Assembly (NCBI GenBank): GCA_020073665.1
Contig: JAIQEU010000001.1
Coordinates: 248,001-312,000 of the forward strand
Source: Terriglobia bacterium
Lineage (GTDB): Bacteria; Acidobacteriota; Terriglobia; Terriglobales; Acidobacteriaceae
DNA length: 64,000 nucleotides
Direction of reading: 5' to 3'
The translations under genes and the position numbers were made by a program. Under the pieces are notes generated by a model. That model saw nothing but the letters and a program-made list of their open reading frames with translations, was not told the DNA's origin and made no database searches. Shown in pieces: positions 8,259-16,634 of the stretch (position 1 is the stretch's first letter; each line of letters begins with the position of its first letter).

Positions 8259-8426
8259 CTACGATTGCCCGGTAGCCTCTCTCACAACTCTGGCCGCAGC
8301 TGGGCTCAACTCCTCGCGCCCGGGCTTGCGCTTCTTGGGCGTCTGCTCGGGACGGGTCTCCGCTCTCTTTTCCGTTCGATCGGCTTGGCGCAGTGCTTTA
8401 TCGAATTTTGTACGCTTCGTTGCCAT
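8259..8426 (-). CDS. small basic hypothetical protein
   Basis: A 55-residue ORF starting MATKRTKFDKALRQ and ending AAARVVREATGQS, very rich in Lys/Arg. The amphipathic pattern and the length suggest a small nucleic-acid-associated protein, but I recognise no family. No clear Shine-Dalgarno lies before the ATG. A longer in-frame ORF extends upstream to 8663, but that part overlaps the terminator and the protease gene end and looks non-coding. It could be spurious. Confidence 0.35.
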   Translation of the reverse strand: MATKRTKFDKALRQADRTEKRAETRPEQTPKKRKPGREELSPAAARVVREATGQS

Positions 8427-8542
8427 GCCTACAGTTTCCCACAGCCCGTCCCGCCCCGCCAGCCCTATGGATTTCATACTGCCGGGAGCTTCACCCTCGT
8501 CGCGTTCTTTGTCTTCAATCTCATGACATCCTTTACAACCTG

Positions 8543-8571
8543 AAAGAGAGGGCGGCTGGTGGGCCGCCCTC
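8543..8571 (-). terminator. intrinsic terminator of the papain-like protease gene
   Basis: GAGGGCGGC (8548-8556) pairs perfectly with GCCGCCCTC (8563-8571) across a 6-nt loop, 29 bp after the protease stop; on the minus strand it is followed by TCTTTC. The T tract is weak. Confidence 0.6.
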
Positions 8572-8599
8572 GGTCTATCCGGTTCAGCGGAAGAGTTCG

Positions 8600-9622
8600 C
8601 TAGGGTGCCGCCTGGAGGCCGAACTGTTTCGTGTCGATCCAGTTCATACCCAGTAACGACCAAAAGTCATCGGCGTACTGCGACAGAATATAGTCATACG
8701 GCAACCACCCATACCCGGCATTGCCCCAGCTGGTGCCCCATGAGTTGCGGATGAGCAGGGCCCCGATGGTGGTCTTCTTCGAGACAAGGTTGGTGATTTT
8801 GATCTTGTCGTCATAACCCACGGCCACTACGGCGTGTCCTGCAAAGGCTCTCTCGCCGGGAGTCGGATACGGGAAAGCTCCTTCCACATCTGCCTGGGTG
8901 TAGGACGGGAAGACGTAGAACCCAAAGACGGCCGGGATGTAGGCCGCCAGGTACGTCTTCACATTGGTTAGCAGGGTTAGCGGCGGGACTGGCGTCCCAA
9001 ACGGGTCATGGCAAACATACTTCACGGTATTGAAGCGAGATGCGAACTGATAAATGAACGCTGTAGGTTCCACATCGAAGGTTCGCTCTCCTGCAACTCC
9101 CGGCTCCTGCCGATCGGTGTAAGGCCAATAGGTCTCAGGCGGCACACCGAACATGGTCAGTGCACCCATCGTGGTACGGATGTAGGCCCCGGTATCGCCC
9201 ACCCAGCCCAACAGGTCACGAGTGGTCTTGTAAACGAATAGCCGGGAGCCATCAATGTACTTGTCGAAAGCACGTCGTTCGAAGTACTCCACCACTCCCA
9301 CCGCGGCGTTCGCCGTGCAGGAGCCCAGCATCTGCTGGTCTTCAATGGGGGAACACCACGGCCGCAGGTCCATCTGCGGGGGGAGGGCGAGTCTGGCTGC
9401 TTTCCTGGCCTTGGTGATGCCCAACTTTTCGATCATATGGACAACTTCGGGATGTTCCTCGGTGTAGTCCCGCGTATCAGGAAGCTCGGGGTGCCATCCT
9501 GTCCCTACCAGTTGCCCGGTTTCTACCAGCCGCACATATCCGTAGGGAGGAATCCTCGGGGGGTGTATCCTCGCTTCCCTCTCTTCAACTACAAGCTTCG
9601 GCATTGGCATTACGGCTGCCAT
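8600..9622 (-). CDS. papain-like (C1A) cysteine protease
   Basis: 340 residues. Catalytic elements are all present: Q97 in IEDQQMLGSC102TAN (oxyanion glutamine and nucleophile Cys102), His263 in AGHAVVAVGYD, and Asn293 in IRNSWGTSWG. An ~85-residue N-terminal region precedes the catalytic domain and may be a propeptide, but there is no signal peptide, so location is uncertain. AAAGGAG shortly before the ATG supports the start. A terminator follows. Similar C1A proteases are scattered singly in soil bacteria; no substrate can be inferred from neighbours. Confidence 0.85.
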   Translation of the reverse strand: MAAVMPMPKLVVEEREARIHPPRIPPYGYVRLVETGQLVGTGWHPELPDTRDYTEEHPEVVHMIEKLGITKARKAARLALPPQMDLRPWCSPIEDQQMLGSCTANAAVGVVEYFERRAFDKYIDGSRLFVYKTTRDLLGWVGDTGAYIRTTMGALTMFGVPPETYWPYTDRQEPGVAGERTFDVEPTAFIYQFASRFNTVKYVCHDPFGTPVPPLTLLTNVKTYLAAYIPAVFGFYVFPSYTQADVEGAFPYPTPGERAFAGHAVVAVGYDDKIKITNLVSKKTTIGALLIRNSWGTSWGNAGYGWLPYDYILSQYADDFWSLLGMNWIDTKQFGLQAAP

Positions 9623-10417
9623 GGAATTGCTCCTTTCCGGGGGAGATGCTCCTCCGGTTGGTCACGGGTTGAGTTTTGTTAAGTGTCGTCTGCGGGCGGA
9701 AAGATAAGCAGGCAAGGGAAACCTCTCTCGTTGTGCCTGCCCCGCTAGTAAGAATAAGAACCGGATTCACCGCCCGCGAGGTAAGTCCTCCGCGTGCGGT
9801 ATCTCGGCTGCGTCTAAGTCCAAGCCCGAGTACGCACAGGATCTGTAGCTTGCCGTCACTCGCTTGCGCGAGCCGTGGTTTTCATTTCCTGTACCGACCC
9901 AGATTCGCGCCGAGCAATGTCCGAGGTCAACACTATTCACTCTGGCTTCAATTTTTTCGAACGCATTCGGTTCCCAATATGGAACCTCGAAGAGCTTCCC
10001 GGCCGGATGCCCCACCTTTCACGGTACCGACGCCCCACCTTTGCAAAAAACGCAAAGGTGGGGCACCCGGCAGGGCTGGCGTAGAATGCTTTCTCTTTCG
10101 CAGTCAAGAGAGGAGATTCCCCGCGAAAGCGGTCACCCAGTTGACGTGGTTGCCGCTAAGAAGATTGAGAGGCTAGCGGGCTGGAACAAAGCGCCCGGGT
10201 TCATTGGCCGGGAAGAGTCAGTGAAGCCGGGTGCCCCACTCCTTCGCGTACTTTGAATCAGTGGGTTTCACGGACGCCTCCCCCATTCCCCTTCCGGGAA
10301 CCCTCCCCCAAAAAGTTCACCCCGCACAGACACCCCACCCGCCCGGTGCTATACAGACCAGTTACCTCCCGTCACCGCTGGACTCACCTTCATCCTTATT
10401 CACAAAGGTGACGTCCC
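9623..10417. other. non-coding stretch with palindromic repeats
   Basis: About 800 bp with no convincing gene. Several ORFs of 60-170 codons overlap here in different frames and directions, none with a Shine-Dalgarno plus protein-like composition. It contains a clean palindrome at 10003-10073, a half element near 10216-10240 (CCGGGTGCCCCAC), and an imperfect stem GCAGGCA ... TGCCTGC near 9711-9741. Confidence 0.5.
10003..10073. repeat. palindromic repeat (GGTGCCCCACC family)
   Basis: GCCCCACCTTTGC (from 10032), an A-rich 7-nt loop, then GCAAAGGTGGGGC, followed by ACCCGGC; a partial copy GGATGCCCCACCTTTC precedes it. Confidence 0.75.
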
Positions 10418-13400
10418 ATGTCGCGCCCTTCGTTTGATTTCTTTATTCCCAAATTCTTCTCCGTGCCTCCGTGCCTCCGTGGCGGATTTTGCTTTTTGCT
10501 CCTGCTCGCCACCGCCCTCGCCCAGGACGCTTCCACCGGAGCCATCCGCGGCATCGTCAACGACTCTGCTGGAGCCCCCATACCTTCCGCCACTGTGGTC
10601 CTGGTGAACATGGCCACCGGGGTTCGTTACTGGGTCTCGACCGGCAATGACGGCCGCTTCGCCGTGGAACTGCTGCCACCGGGGGAATACTCTGCCCGTG
10701 CCGACTTTCTGCGCATGTCGCCGCAAGTTACGCCACGCCTGCAGGTGGACCTAGGCGGCGTCACCCAGTTGACGTTCACCCTGGCCGTCGCCGGCGCCAG
10801 GGAGACGGTCACCGTGTCGGGCGCGCCGCCGCTGGTTGAGACCCAGCCCAGCGCGATTTCCGCGCTCATCGACGAACGCGCCATCAACGACCTCCCGCTT
10901 AACGGACGCCGCTTCACCGACCTCGCGCTGCTCGCCCCCGGCGTCACCACCGATCCGCGCGGGCTTACTTCCTCCGGCAATGGCGACTTGGCGTTCGGCG
11001 GCATTCGCGGATTCCAGTCTTCGTACCTCGTCGATGGCGCCGACAACAACAACGGCTTCTTCAGCCAGGCCCGCGGACGCTATCGCGCCCCCTACCAGTT
11101 CTCCAACGAGGTGGTGCAGGAGTTCCGCGTGTCTTCCAACACCTACGGCGCCGAACTGGGACGCGCCGGCGGAGCCGTCGTCAACGTAGTTACTAAGTCA
11201 GGGTCGAACAGTTTTCATGGAACAAGTTTCTATTACCTCCGCGACAGCGCCTTCAATGCGCGGCATCCGTTTACCGCCGTGAAGCCTGCCGACCGCCAGC
11301 AGCAATTCGGATTTACCGTGGGCGGCCCCATCAAACATAACAAGATCTTTTTCTTTGCCGGGTTCGATCAGCACATCTTCCACGTGCCCAGCGTGGTGAA
11401 TTTTCTCTATGGAGGCCCCGTGCTGGTGCCGCAGAAGGGACAGGAACCACTGCACCACGGCGACTATGAAGACAGCGACAAGGCGATGGTGTTTGCCGCC
11501 GCCGACCAGCTCAACTCCATGGCCGGAACTTACGGCGCGGCGCAGCTGGGTAATGCCGGATTTCTGAAGGCCGATGTGGCGCTTAGTCCGCGCAACTTTC
11601 TTTCGGCACGCATCAACACCTCGCGCTATTACGGATCGAACAACGTGTTTCTCGATCCCGCCAGCCCTATCACCAGTTACATGATGAGCGACAACGGCGA
11701 AGAAGATGTGTCCACCGAAAGCGCGTCAGTCTCGCTGACCAGCAGCTTGTCATTCCGCCTGGTCAGCCATCTGCGGGCGCAGTTCTCGCGCGACCTGCAG
11801 GAATCACGCAGCAACTCTTCCGACTCGTTGACTAAGATCACCGACGTCATCAGCGGCTTTGGGCGATCCACCATTCTGCCGCGCAACACCCGCGAACACC
11901 GTTTGCACCTGACTGAAACTTTCAGCCTGGAAAGCAGACGCCACTCCTGGAAATTCGGCGGCGATGTGCTGCTCACGCGTATTCACAACTACTTCCCATC
12001 GCTGTTTGGTGGCGAGTACATTTTCAGTCCCATCAAAGTCGATCCCTGGACCTTCGAGCCCATGGTCGCTGGAATGCAACTCACTCCCCTGCGGGCCTAC
12101 GCTCACAACGTCCCCCGCTACTACATCCAGAATTTCGGCTCCGCCGTCACCAACCCCGACAGCAACGAGTACGCCGGATTCGTGCAGGACACCATCCGCC
12201 TGACCAATCGTCTCGCCCTTAGCGTTGGCCTGCGTTATGACCTGCAGACTTTCAGCGAGAAAGGACTGGTCTCGAACCCGCTGTGGCCGGATTCCGGCAC
12301 AGTCCCAATCGACACCAACAACTTCGCGCCCCGCGTCGGACTCGCCTACTCCATCGGCAACCAGCGCCCGCTGGTCATCCGCGCCGGATATGGCCTCTTC
12401 TATACTCGCGTTCCCCAGATCTACAACTCGTCAGTCGCCCGCGAAAACGGACTGGCCAGCACCACCCTCTTCCTCGACAACGCCAACTACTACGATCACC
12501 AGATTTTTCCGCAGTATCCCGCCCCGCTGGTGAATTGCCCGCTCAACAGCACGTCCTGCGCGGTGCCCGATAGCCTTAAGGCCTACCTCGAAACCGAAGT
12601 CTCCGCTTTCGCGAACAACTTCCAGACTCCCAAGGTGCAACAAGCCAGCTTGAACTTGGAACGCGAAGTCGCGCACCGGCTCGCCGTGGGCGTCTCTTAT
12701 ATGTATGTCCACGGAGAGAACCTGATCCGCGCCCGCGACGCCAACCTGCCCCCGCCAGTCGATGTGGCCTATCCCGTCTACGACGATAGCGGGACGAATT
12801 TCCTGGGCACCTACTACCACCTCTCTTCGTTCTCCACTTGGCAGTTCACGCGCACTTTGACTTGCCCGTTCCCGCCGTGCATCAATCCCCTGTCCCGTCC
12901 CATTCCACAGCTTGGCGCCATCAATGTTTTTGAGAGTGCGGCCTCCAGTGTCTATCACGGCCTCACCGTCTCGGTGCGGCGCCGGATGACCAGCGGCCTT
13001 TACTTCCGCCTCGCCTACACTTATGCCCACGCCATTGACGATGGGCAGGATGCGCTGGTGGCGGGAAGCCCTGCCCTGGTGCAGAATTCGTATGCCCCGA
13101 GTTCCGAGCGCGGCCCCAGCGTCACCGACCAGCGCCATCGTTTCGCCTTTTCCTGGATCGCCGATCCGCGGCCTTTCCATCGCGGCCACGAGTTGCTGGG
13201 TAAGTTCTTTAACGGTTGGACCCTGTCAGGAGTTGTCACCATCGGCAGCGGCCGCCCGGTGGATGCACGCATTTTTGGCGACGCCAACCAGGACGGCAAC
13301 GATGGCAACGACCGCTTGCCCGGTTTCGGACGCAACGCCTTTCTCGGTCCCGATTACGCCACCACCGACATGCGCCTCACTCGTCGCCTGTTTTCCCACA

Positions 13401-13636
13401 ACAAGGTCAAGCTGGACTTTGTGGCAGAGTCCTTTAACTTGCTGAATCGTGACAACCAGCGGGTGCAGCTTTCCGACGACGGCTTTCTGAATAACTCGGG
13501 CGAGTTCGTCAAGATAGATAACAAGCTTGGAATCAACTACTTCCCGGCTCAATACCGGTACCCCCAGAACTTCATGAAGGCCACCGATGCCTACGCGTCG
13601 CGGCAGTTGCAATTCGCTTTGCGGTTCACTTATTGA
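10418..13636 (+). CDS. Oar-like TonB-dependent receptor-type outer-membrane protein with carboxypeptidase-regulatory domain
   Basis: 1072 residues. A signal peptide is followed by a CarboxypepD_reg (Cna-B-like) domain at about 36-130 (GAIRGIVNDSAGAPIPSA, then FTLAVAGARETVTVSG), a plug-like region (INDLPLNGRRFTDLALLAPG) and a long beta-barrel ending in QLQFALRFTY with a terminal aromatic, as in the acidobacterial Oar-like family. It should sit in the outer membrane; whether it truly couples to TonB is uncertain because no clear TonB box is seen. The signal peptide residues FFSVPPCLRGGF are encoded by an 8-bp repeat (CCGTGCCT units at 10461-10480) found elsewhere as non-coding DNA. The long spacer before it is repeat-rich; it looks monocistronic. 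Confidence 0.9.
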   Translation: MSRPSFDFFIPKFFSVPPCLRGGFCFLLLLATALAQDASTGAIRGIVNDSAGAPIPSATVVLVNMATGVRYWVSTGNDGRFAVELLPPGEYSARADFLRMSPQVTPRLQVDLGGVTQLTFTLAVAGARETVTVSGAPPLVETQPSAISALIDERAINDLPLNGRRFTDLALLAPGVTTDPRGLTSSGNGDLAFGGIRGFQSSYLVDGADNNNGFFSQARGRYRAPYQFSNEVVQEFRVSSNTYGAELGRAGGAVVNVVTKSGSNSFHGTSFYYLRDSAFNARHPFTAVKPADRQQQFGFTVGGPIKHNKIFFFAGFDQHIFHVPSVVNFLYGGPVLVPQKGQEPLHHGDYEDSDKAMVFAAADQLNSMAGTYGAAQLGNAGFLKADVALSPRNFLSARINTSRYYGSNNVFLDPASPITSYMMSDNGEEDVSTESASVSLTSSLSFRLVSHLRAQFSRDLQESRSNSSDSLTKITDVISGFGRSTILPRNTREHRLHLTETFSLESRRHSWKFGGDVLLTRIHNYFPSLFGGEYIFSPIKVDPWTFEPMVAGMQLTPLRAYAHNVPRYYIQNFGSAVTNPDSNEYAGFVQDTIRLTNRLALSVGLRYDLQTFSEKGLVSNPLWPDSGTVPIDTNNFAPRVGLAYSIGNQRPLVIRAGYGLFYTRVPQIYNSSVARENGLASTTLFLDNANYYDHQIFPQYPAPLVNCPLNSTSCAVPDSLKAYLETEVSAFANNFQTPKVQQASLNLEREVAHRLAVGVSYMYVHGENLIRARDANLPPPVDVAYPVYDDSGTNFLGTYYHLSSFSTWQFTRTLTCPFPPCINPLSRPIPQLGAINVFESAASSVYHGLTVSVRRRMTSGLYFRLAYTYAHAIDDGQDALVAGSPALVQNSYAPSSERGPSVTDQRHRFAFSWIADPRPFHRGHELLGKFFNGWTLSGVVTIGSGRPVDARIFGDANQDGNDGNDRLPGFGRNAFLGPDYATTDMRLTRRLFSHNKVKLDFVAESFNLLNRDNQRVQLSDDGFLNNSGEFVKIDNKLGINYFPAQYRYPQNFMKATDAYASRQLQFALRFTY

Positions 13637-13700
13637 GGAAAACCGACTACTCGGTCTGTCCGCAGCCGCATTTTATAAGGTGTAAAGAAACTTTTACCCC

Positions 13701-13729
13701 TTGACTTACAGTCAGAACCTTGCAATAAC
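13701..13729 (+). promoter_or_regulatory. putative sigma70-type promoter of rpsU
   Basis: TTGACT at 13701-13706 with a 17-bp spacer to AATAAC preceded by TGC (extended -10-like). A small inverted repeat GTAAA-GAAAC-TTTTAC lies just upstream at about 13681-13697. Confidence 0.4.
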
Positions 13730-13770
13730 TATCCGCGTCCAAATGGGACGAGTTTGGGGGTGTAGTCAGT

Positions 13771-13968
13771 TTGGCAGAAGTCAGACTCCAAGAGGGTGAA
13801 TCCCTAGAGAATGCTCTGCGTCGCTTTAAGCGTAAGGTGCAGCAGGAAGACATTATCAAGGAGGTCAAGCGTCACTCCTTTTACCTGAAGCCGGGCGAGA
13901 AAAAGCGCGTGAAGGAAGCGCTTGCTCGCAAACGCAGTCGTAAAAAAGCACGCAAAGAACAGGATTAA
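13771..13968 (+). CDS. rpsU: 30S ribosomal protein S21
   Basis: 65 residues, the normal S21 length. It starts at TTG (MAEVRLQEGESLENALRR) with GGGGGTG about 8 nt upstream, and has the family's RRFKRKVQQEDII core, RHSFYLKPGEKKR and a Lys/Arg-rich tail. S21 joins the small ribosomal subunit near the anti-Shine-Dalgarno end of 16S rRNA. The gene stands alone between the Oar-like receptor and the zinc-ribbon protein and is followed directly by a strong hairpin. Confidence 0.95.
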   Translation: MAEVRLQEGESLENALRRFKRKVQQEDIIKEVKRHSFYLKPGEKKRVKEALARKRSRKKARKEQD

Positions 13969-13972
13969 GCTG

Positions 13973-14008
13973 GCAATGGGCCTCCACCCCCCGGTGGTGG
14001 CCCATTGC
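13973..14008 (+). terminator. hairpin terminator after rpsU
   Basis: Five bases after the rpsU stop, GCAATGGGCC pairs with GGCCCATTGC, with inner TCCACC/GGTGGT pairing extending the stem. No long T tract follows (TATATC), so it may be a processing or stability hairpin as much as a terminator. Confidence 0.6.
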
Positions 14009-14228
14009 TATATCTGGCCGCTTCCCGTTTTGGGAACCTGACTTCGGCACCTCGCCGCTCTTCCGTACGACGCTGTATTCCGTGCCAGCTACCGGCACGG
14101 CGGGCCGACCCTGGGGGCAATCGTTTAGCGGGACATTTTGAGGGGGCGTAAGAACCCTGCGCGCTCGTGCGCCACGAAACTTTTTCGCTTGGCGGGCAGC
14201 AGGGATTGGGTTGAAGGGAGCATCCTCA

Positions 14229-14537
14229 ATGGAATTCCAGGACAAGATGTTGAAGTGCGTGGACTGCGGCGCCGACTTCGTCTTCACCGCCGGAGAGCAG
14301 CTGTTCTTTCACGACAAGCAGTTCAAGAACGAACCCAAGCGCTGCAAAGCCTGCAAGGCCAAGCGTGTCTCGGTGTTGGGCGCCGCCCCAAGCGGAAACG
14401 GCCCAGCCAAAGTCGAGACCCGCACCACTTGCTCGCACTGCGGCAAGGAAACGACTGTGCCCTTCAGACCCACCCAGGGACGCCCCGTCTTCTGCCGAGA
14501 ATGTTTCCAGAGTCGGCGGCAGGCGGCTTCGGCGTAG
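14229..14537 (+). CDS. double zinc-ribbon protein (zf_Tbcl-type)
   Basis: 102 residues. The first ribbon reads CVDCGADFVFTAGEQLFF ... PKRCKACKAKR and the second CSHCGKETTVPFRP ... RPVFCRECF, i.e. four CxxC pairs that should bind two zinc ions. This arrangement fits the small 'probable zinc-ribbon domain' proteins that occur widely in bacteria and are thought to bind nucleic acid or ribosomal components; no activity is known to me. The ATG follows GAAGGGAG with a spacer of about 9 nt. The upstream 220 bp show no gene. Confidence 0.8.
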   Translation: MEFQDKMLKCVDCGADFVFTAGEQLFFHDKQFKNEPKRCKACKAKRVSVLGAAPSGNGPAKVETRTTCSHCGKETTVPFRPTQGRPVFCRECFQSRRQAASA

Positions 14538-14567
14538 AACGGAAGCTACCGGGCGGTGGTGAGGAAG

Positions 14568-14975
14568 CTAGCTGACCTTCCTGCCGCCTTCGCGATTCGC
14601 GCGCTTCTGGTCTTCATGGCTCACCAGCAGAGCCTCAATCTGACGCACCAGTTCATGGGTCCCGATCGGCTTGACCAGCAGGGACTGGGCGCCTTCCTGT
14701 TTCCACGAACCGTTCAGCGGAGGGTAGGCTGTCAGCAGGGCCGTGGCAGGATTGTACTTCTGTCGGCGTGCCGCCCGTAGCACCTGGAAGCCGGCATCTT
14801 CGGTTTCCATGCGCGCGTCGGTGATGACGATCTCGTACTCGCCGGACTTCAACTTCTGCAGCGCGTCGGCGGCGGAGTTGGCGGTGTAGACCTCGAACTG
14901 GTTCATCTCCAGCACCGCCTTCAAGGTGAGCAGGACCGCCAGGTCGTCATCCACCAGCAGGACTCGTCGTTTCAT
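14568..14975 (-). CDS. stand-alone response-regulator receiver domain protein
   Basis: 135 residues forming a single CheY-like domain: acidic pocket D9-D10-D11 in LLVDDDLAV, phosphoacceptor Asp53 in VITDARM, Thr in ALLTAYP and Lys in LLVKPIG. No output domain follows, so it must act through protein contacts or as a phosphate sink. The start ATG has GAGGTG upstream; a longer open frame to 15071 would overlap the mtaB start and lacks receiver homology. It is divergent from mtaB with ~90 bp between starts. The cognate kinase is not in the window. Confidence 0.85.
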   Translation of the reverse strand: MKRRVLLVDDDLAVLLTLKAVLEMNQFEVYTANSAADALQKLKSGEYEIVITDARMETEDAGFQVLRAARRQKYNPATALLTAYPPLNGSWKQEGAQSLLVKPIGTHELVRQIEALLVSHEDQKRANREGGRKVS

Positions 14976-15064
14976 GGGGCACCTCGAACACCCGGCGGGA
15001 CCTACGACCCGGCGCGGCCCACGCACAAGCGCTCGTGCAACCAACTCTAAGTTAGTATAGTCCC

Positions 15065-16552
15065 GTGGCAAGTTTCTACGTCGAGAACTTCGGATGCCGG
15101 GCCACCCAGGCCGACGGCGCCGCCATCGAGCGGCAATTCCAGGAGCGCGGGTTGGACCGGGCCGACACTCCGGCCCAGGCCAAGGTGGTCGTGCTGAACA
15201 CCTGCACCGTCACCGCCGCCGCCGACCAGGACGCCCGCGCTGCCATTCGCAGGATTCGCCGTCAGAATCCCGACTGCCAGATCGTGGTGACCGGATGCTA
15301 CGCCCAACGCGCGCCGGAGGAAGTCGCGGCGCTGCCCGGCGTGAGTTGCGTGGTCGGGAATTCTCATAAACATCAGATTGCCGACCTCGGACTGCTGACC
15401 TCAGACCTCGGGCCTCAGGCGGCGAACCTCGAAACTCCGGCGCTTCAGCCAGCTCGGACCTTTGTCCCTCTGTCCAGCCTGACCCCGGCCATGCCGAGCC
15501 CAAGTTCCGAAGTCCAAGGTCTGATGTCCGACGCCCGAGGTCCGATTTTTGTTTCCGACATCTTTGCCCACACCGAACTGCTGGCCGCGCCTGTCTTCGA
15601 CGCGGCCAACCAGCGCACCCGTCCTAATCTCAAGGTGCAGGACGGCTGCGACAATCGCTGCTCGTTCTGCGTGATCCCCTACGTGCGCGGGCAGAGCCGG
15701 TCGTTGCCGCTGGCCCGCGTCCTCGACGAAGTGAACACGCTGGTCGCCGCCGGCTATCGCGAGGTGGTGATTTCGGGAATTAATCTGGGACGGTGGGGAC
15801 GAGAGGCAGTCGTCAGCCAGGGCGTCGGGGCGGCTGACGACGGAAGACTGATGACTGACGACCGTCGACTGACGACTCTCATTCACTCCATCCTCGCCCA
15901 CACCGCCCTCGAGAAGCTTCGCATCAGTTCGGTCGAGCCTATGGACTGGTCGGACGACCTGATTGCGCTGGTGGCCGGCTCGCCGCGCATTGCCAAGCAC
16001 GCGCATGTACCCATGCAGTCGGCGAGCGACCGCGTGTTGCGCGCCATGCATCGCAAGTATCGTCCGTGGCATTACCGGGAGAAGATTGAAAAGATCCGTG
16101 CCGCCATGCCCGCGGCGGCCATCGGCGCCGACGTGATGGTCGGCTTCCCCGGCGAATCCGACGCCGACTTCGAAGCCACTCGCCGCATGGTGGATGAGCT
16201 GCCGTTTACCTACCTGCATGTGTTCACCTACTCGCCGCGTCCCGGGACGCCCGCCGCCGCCCTGCCCGCGCAAGTCCCCGTCGAGCTCGCCCGCCAGCGC
16301 AATCGCGTCCTGCGCGAGTTGGCCGCGGAGAAGAAGCTGGCATTCATGCGGTCGTTTGTCGGCGAGACAGTCGAGGTCATCACGTTGAACCAGTCATCGG
16401 CCGGCTACACCGAGTGTCTCACCGACAACTATCTGAAGCTTCACCTGCGAGGACACCACGAAGCCAACCGCTGGCTGACGGCGCGGGTAGAGAGTGTGGA
16501 AGACGGCGCGATGTTCGGCACCTGCAGCAACCCCGAGGGTGCCCCATCCTAA
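15065..16552 (+). CDS. mtaB: tRNA (N6-L-threonylcarbamoyladenosine(37)-C2)-methylthiotransferase MtaB
   Basis: 495 residues from a GTG start. It has the N-terminal methylthiotransferase domain (ENFGCRATQADG, LNTCTVTAAAD, GCYAQR), the radical-SAM motif C195-DNR-C199-SF-C202 and a C-terminal TRAM-like region. MtaB converts t6A37 to ms2t6A37 in tRNAs reading ANN codons. It is longer than the usual 430-450 residues because of two inserted stretches (about residues 107-160 and 247-275) encoded by arrays of 7-bp repeats at 15383-15417, 15509-15543 and 15846-15880, all kept in frame. The last residues (EGAPS) and the stop lie in the left arm of a palindromic repeat. TATAGT at 15056-15061 just before the GTG suggests a very short leader or a slightly different start. 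Confidence 0.9.
   Translation: MASFYVENFGCRATQADGAAIERQFQERGLDRADTPAQAKVVVLNTCTVTAAADQDARAAIRRIRRQNPDCQIVVTGCYAQRAPEEVAALPGVSCVVGNSHKHQIADLGLLTSDLGPQAANLETPALQPARTFVPLSSLTPAMPSPSSEVQGLMSDARGPIFVSDIFAHTELLAAPVFDAANQRTRPNLKVQDGCDNRCSFCVIPYVRGQSRSLPLARVLDEVNTLVAAGYREVVISGINLGRWGREAVVSQGVGAADDGRLMTDDRRLTTLIHSILAHTALEKLRISSVEPMDWSDDLIALVAGSPRIAKHAHVPMQSASDRVLRAMHRKYRPWHYREKIEKIRAAMPAAAIGADVMVGFPGESDADFEATRRMVDELPFTYLHVFTYSPRPGTPAAALPAQVPVELARQRNRVLRELAAEKKLAFMRSFVGETVEVITLNQSSAGYTECLTDNYLKLHLRGHHEANRWLTARVESVEDGAMFGTCSNPEGAPS
15383..15417. repeat. 7-bp repeat array inside mtaB (GACCTCG type)
   Basis: Five consecutive 7-bp units (GACCTCG, GACTGCT, then variants). Seven is not a multiple of three, yet the reading frame stays open. 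The same type occurs between genes at 20268-20329 and 39868-39895. Confidence 0.75.
15509..15543. repeat. 7-bp repeat array inside mtaB (GAGGTCC type)
   Basis: Five units from GAAGTCC to GAGGTCC. Nearly the same unit order appears as non-coding DNA at 39868-39895 (GAAGTCC, GAGGTCT, GACGCCT, GAGGTCC). Confidence 0.8.
15846..15880. repeat. 7-bp repeat array inside mtaB (GACTGAC type)
   Basis: Five units alternating GACTGAC and GACCGTC-like forms, between the GINLGRWG strand and the LEKLRISSVEP segment of MtaB. Related arrays, in the opposite sense, lie at 52297-52378. Confidence 0.8.
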
Positions 16553-16581
16553 CGTCGTGGTTTTCGACGTTAGGGTGGGGT
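16536..16581. repeat. palindromic repeat overlapping the mtaB stop
   Basis: CCCCATCCTAACGTCG (16542-16557) pairs with CGACGTTAGGGTGGGG (16565-16580): a 16-bp stem preceded by GGGTG. The TAA stop of mtaB (16550-16552) is inside the left arm. Confidence 0.8.
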
Positions 16582-16634
16582 AGTTGACGTTGGTTTTGCA
16601 GTGCCTGTCTGCACCAGGCAGTTTGGAGAACACA

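Noticed and set aside
9676-10176. 166-codon ORF in the spacer before the receptor gene
   Set aside because: Overlaps other frames on both strands, includes palindromic repeat sequence and has no ribosome-binding site.
15383-15880. Possible CRISPR-like array in mtaB
   Set aside because: Units are 7 bp and contiguous with no spacers; no cas genes in the window.
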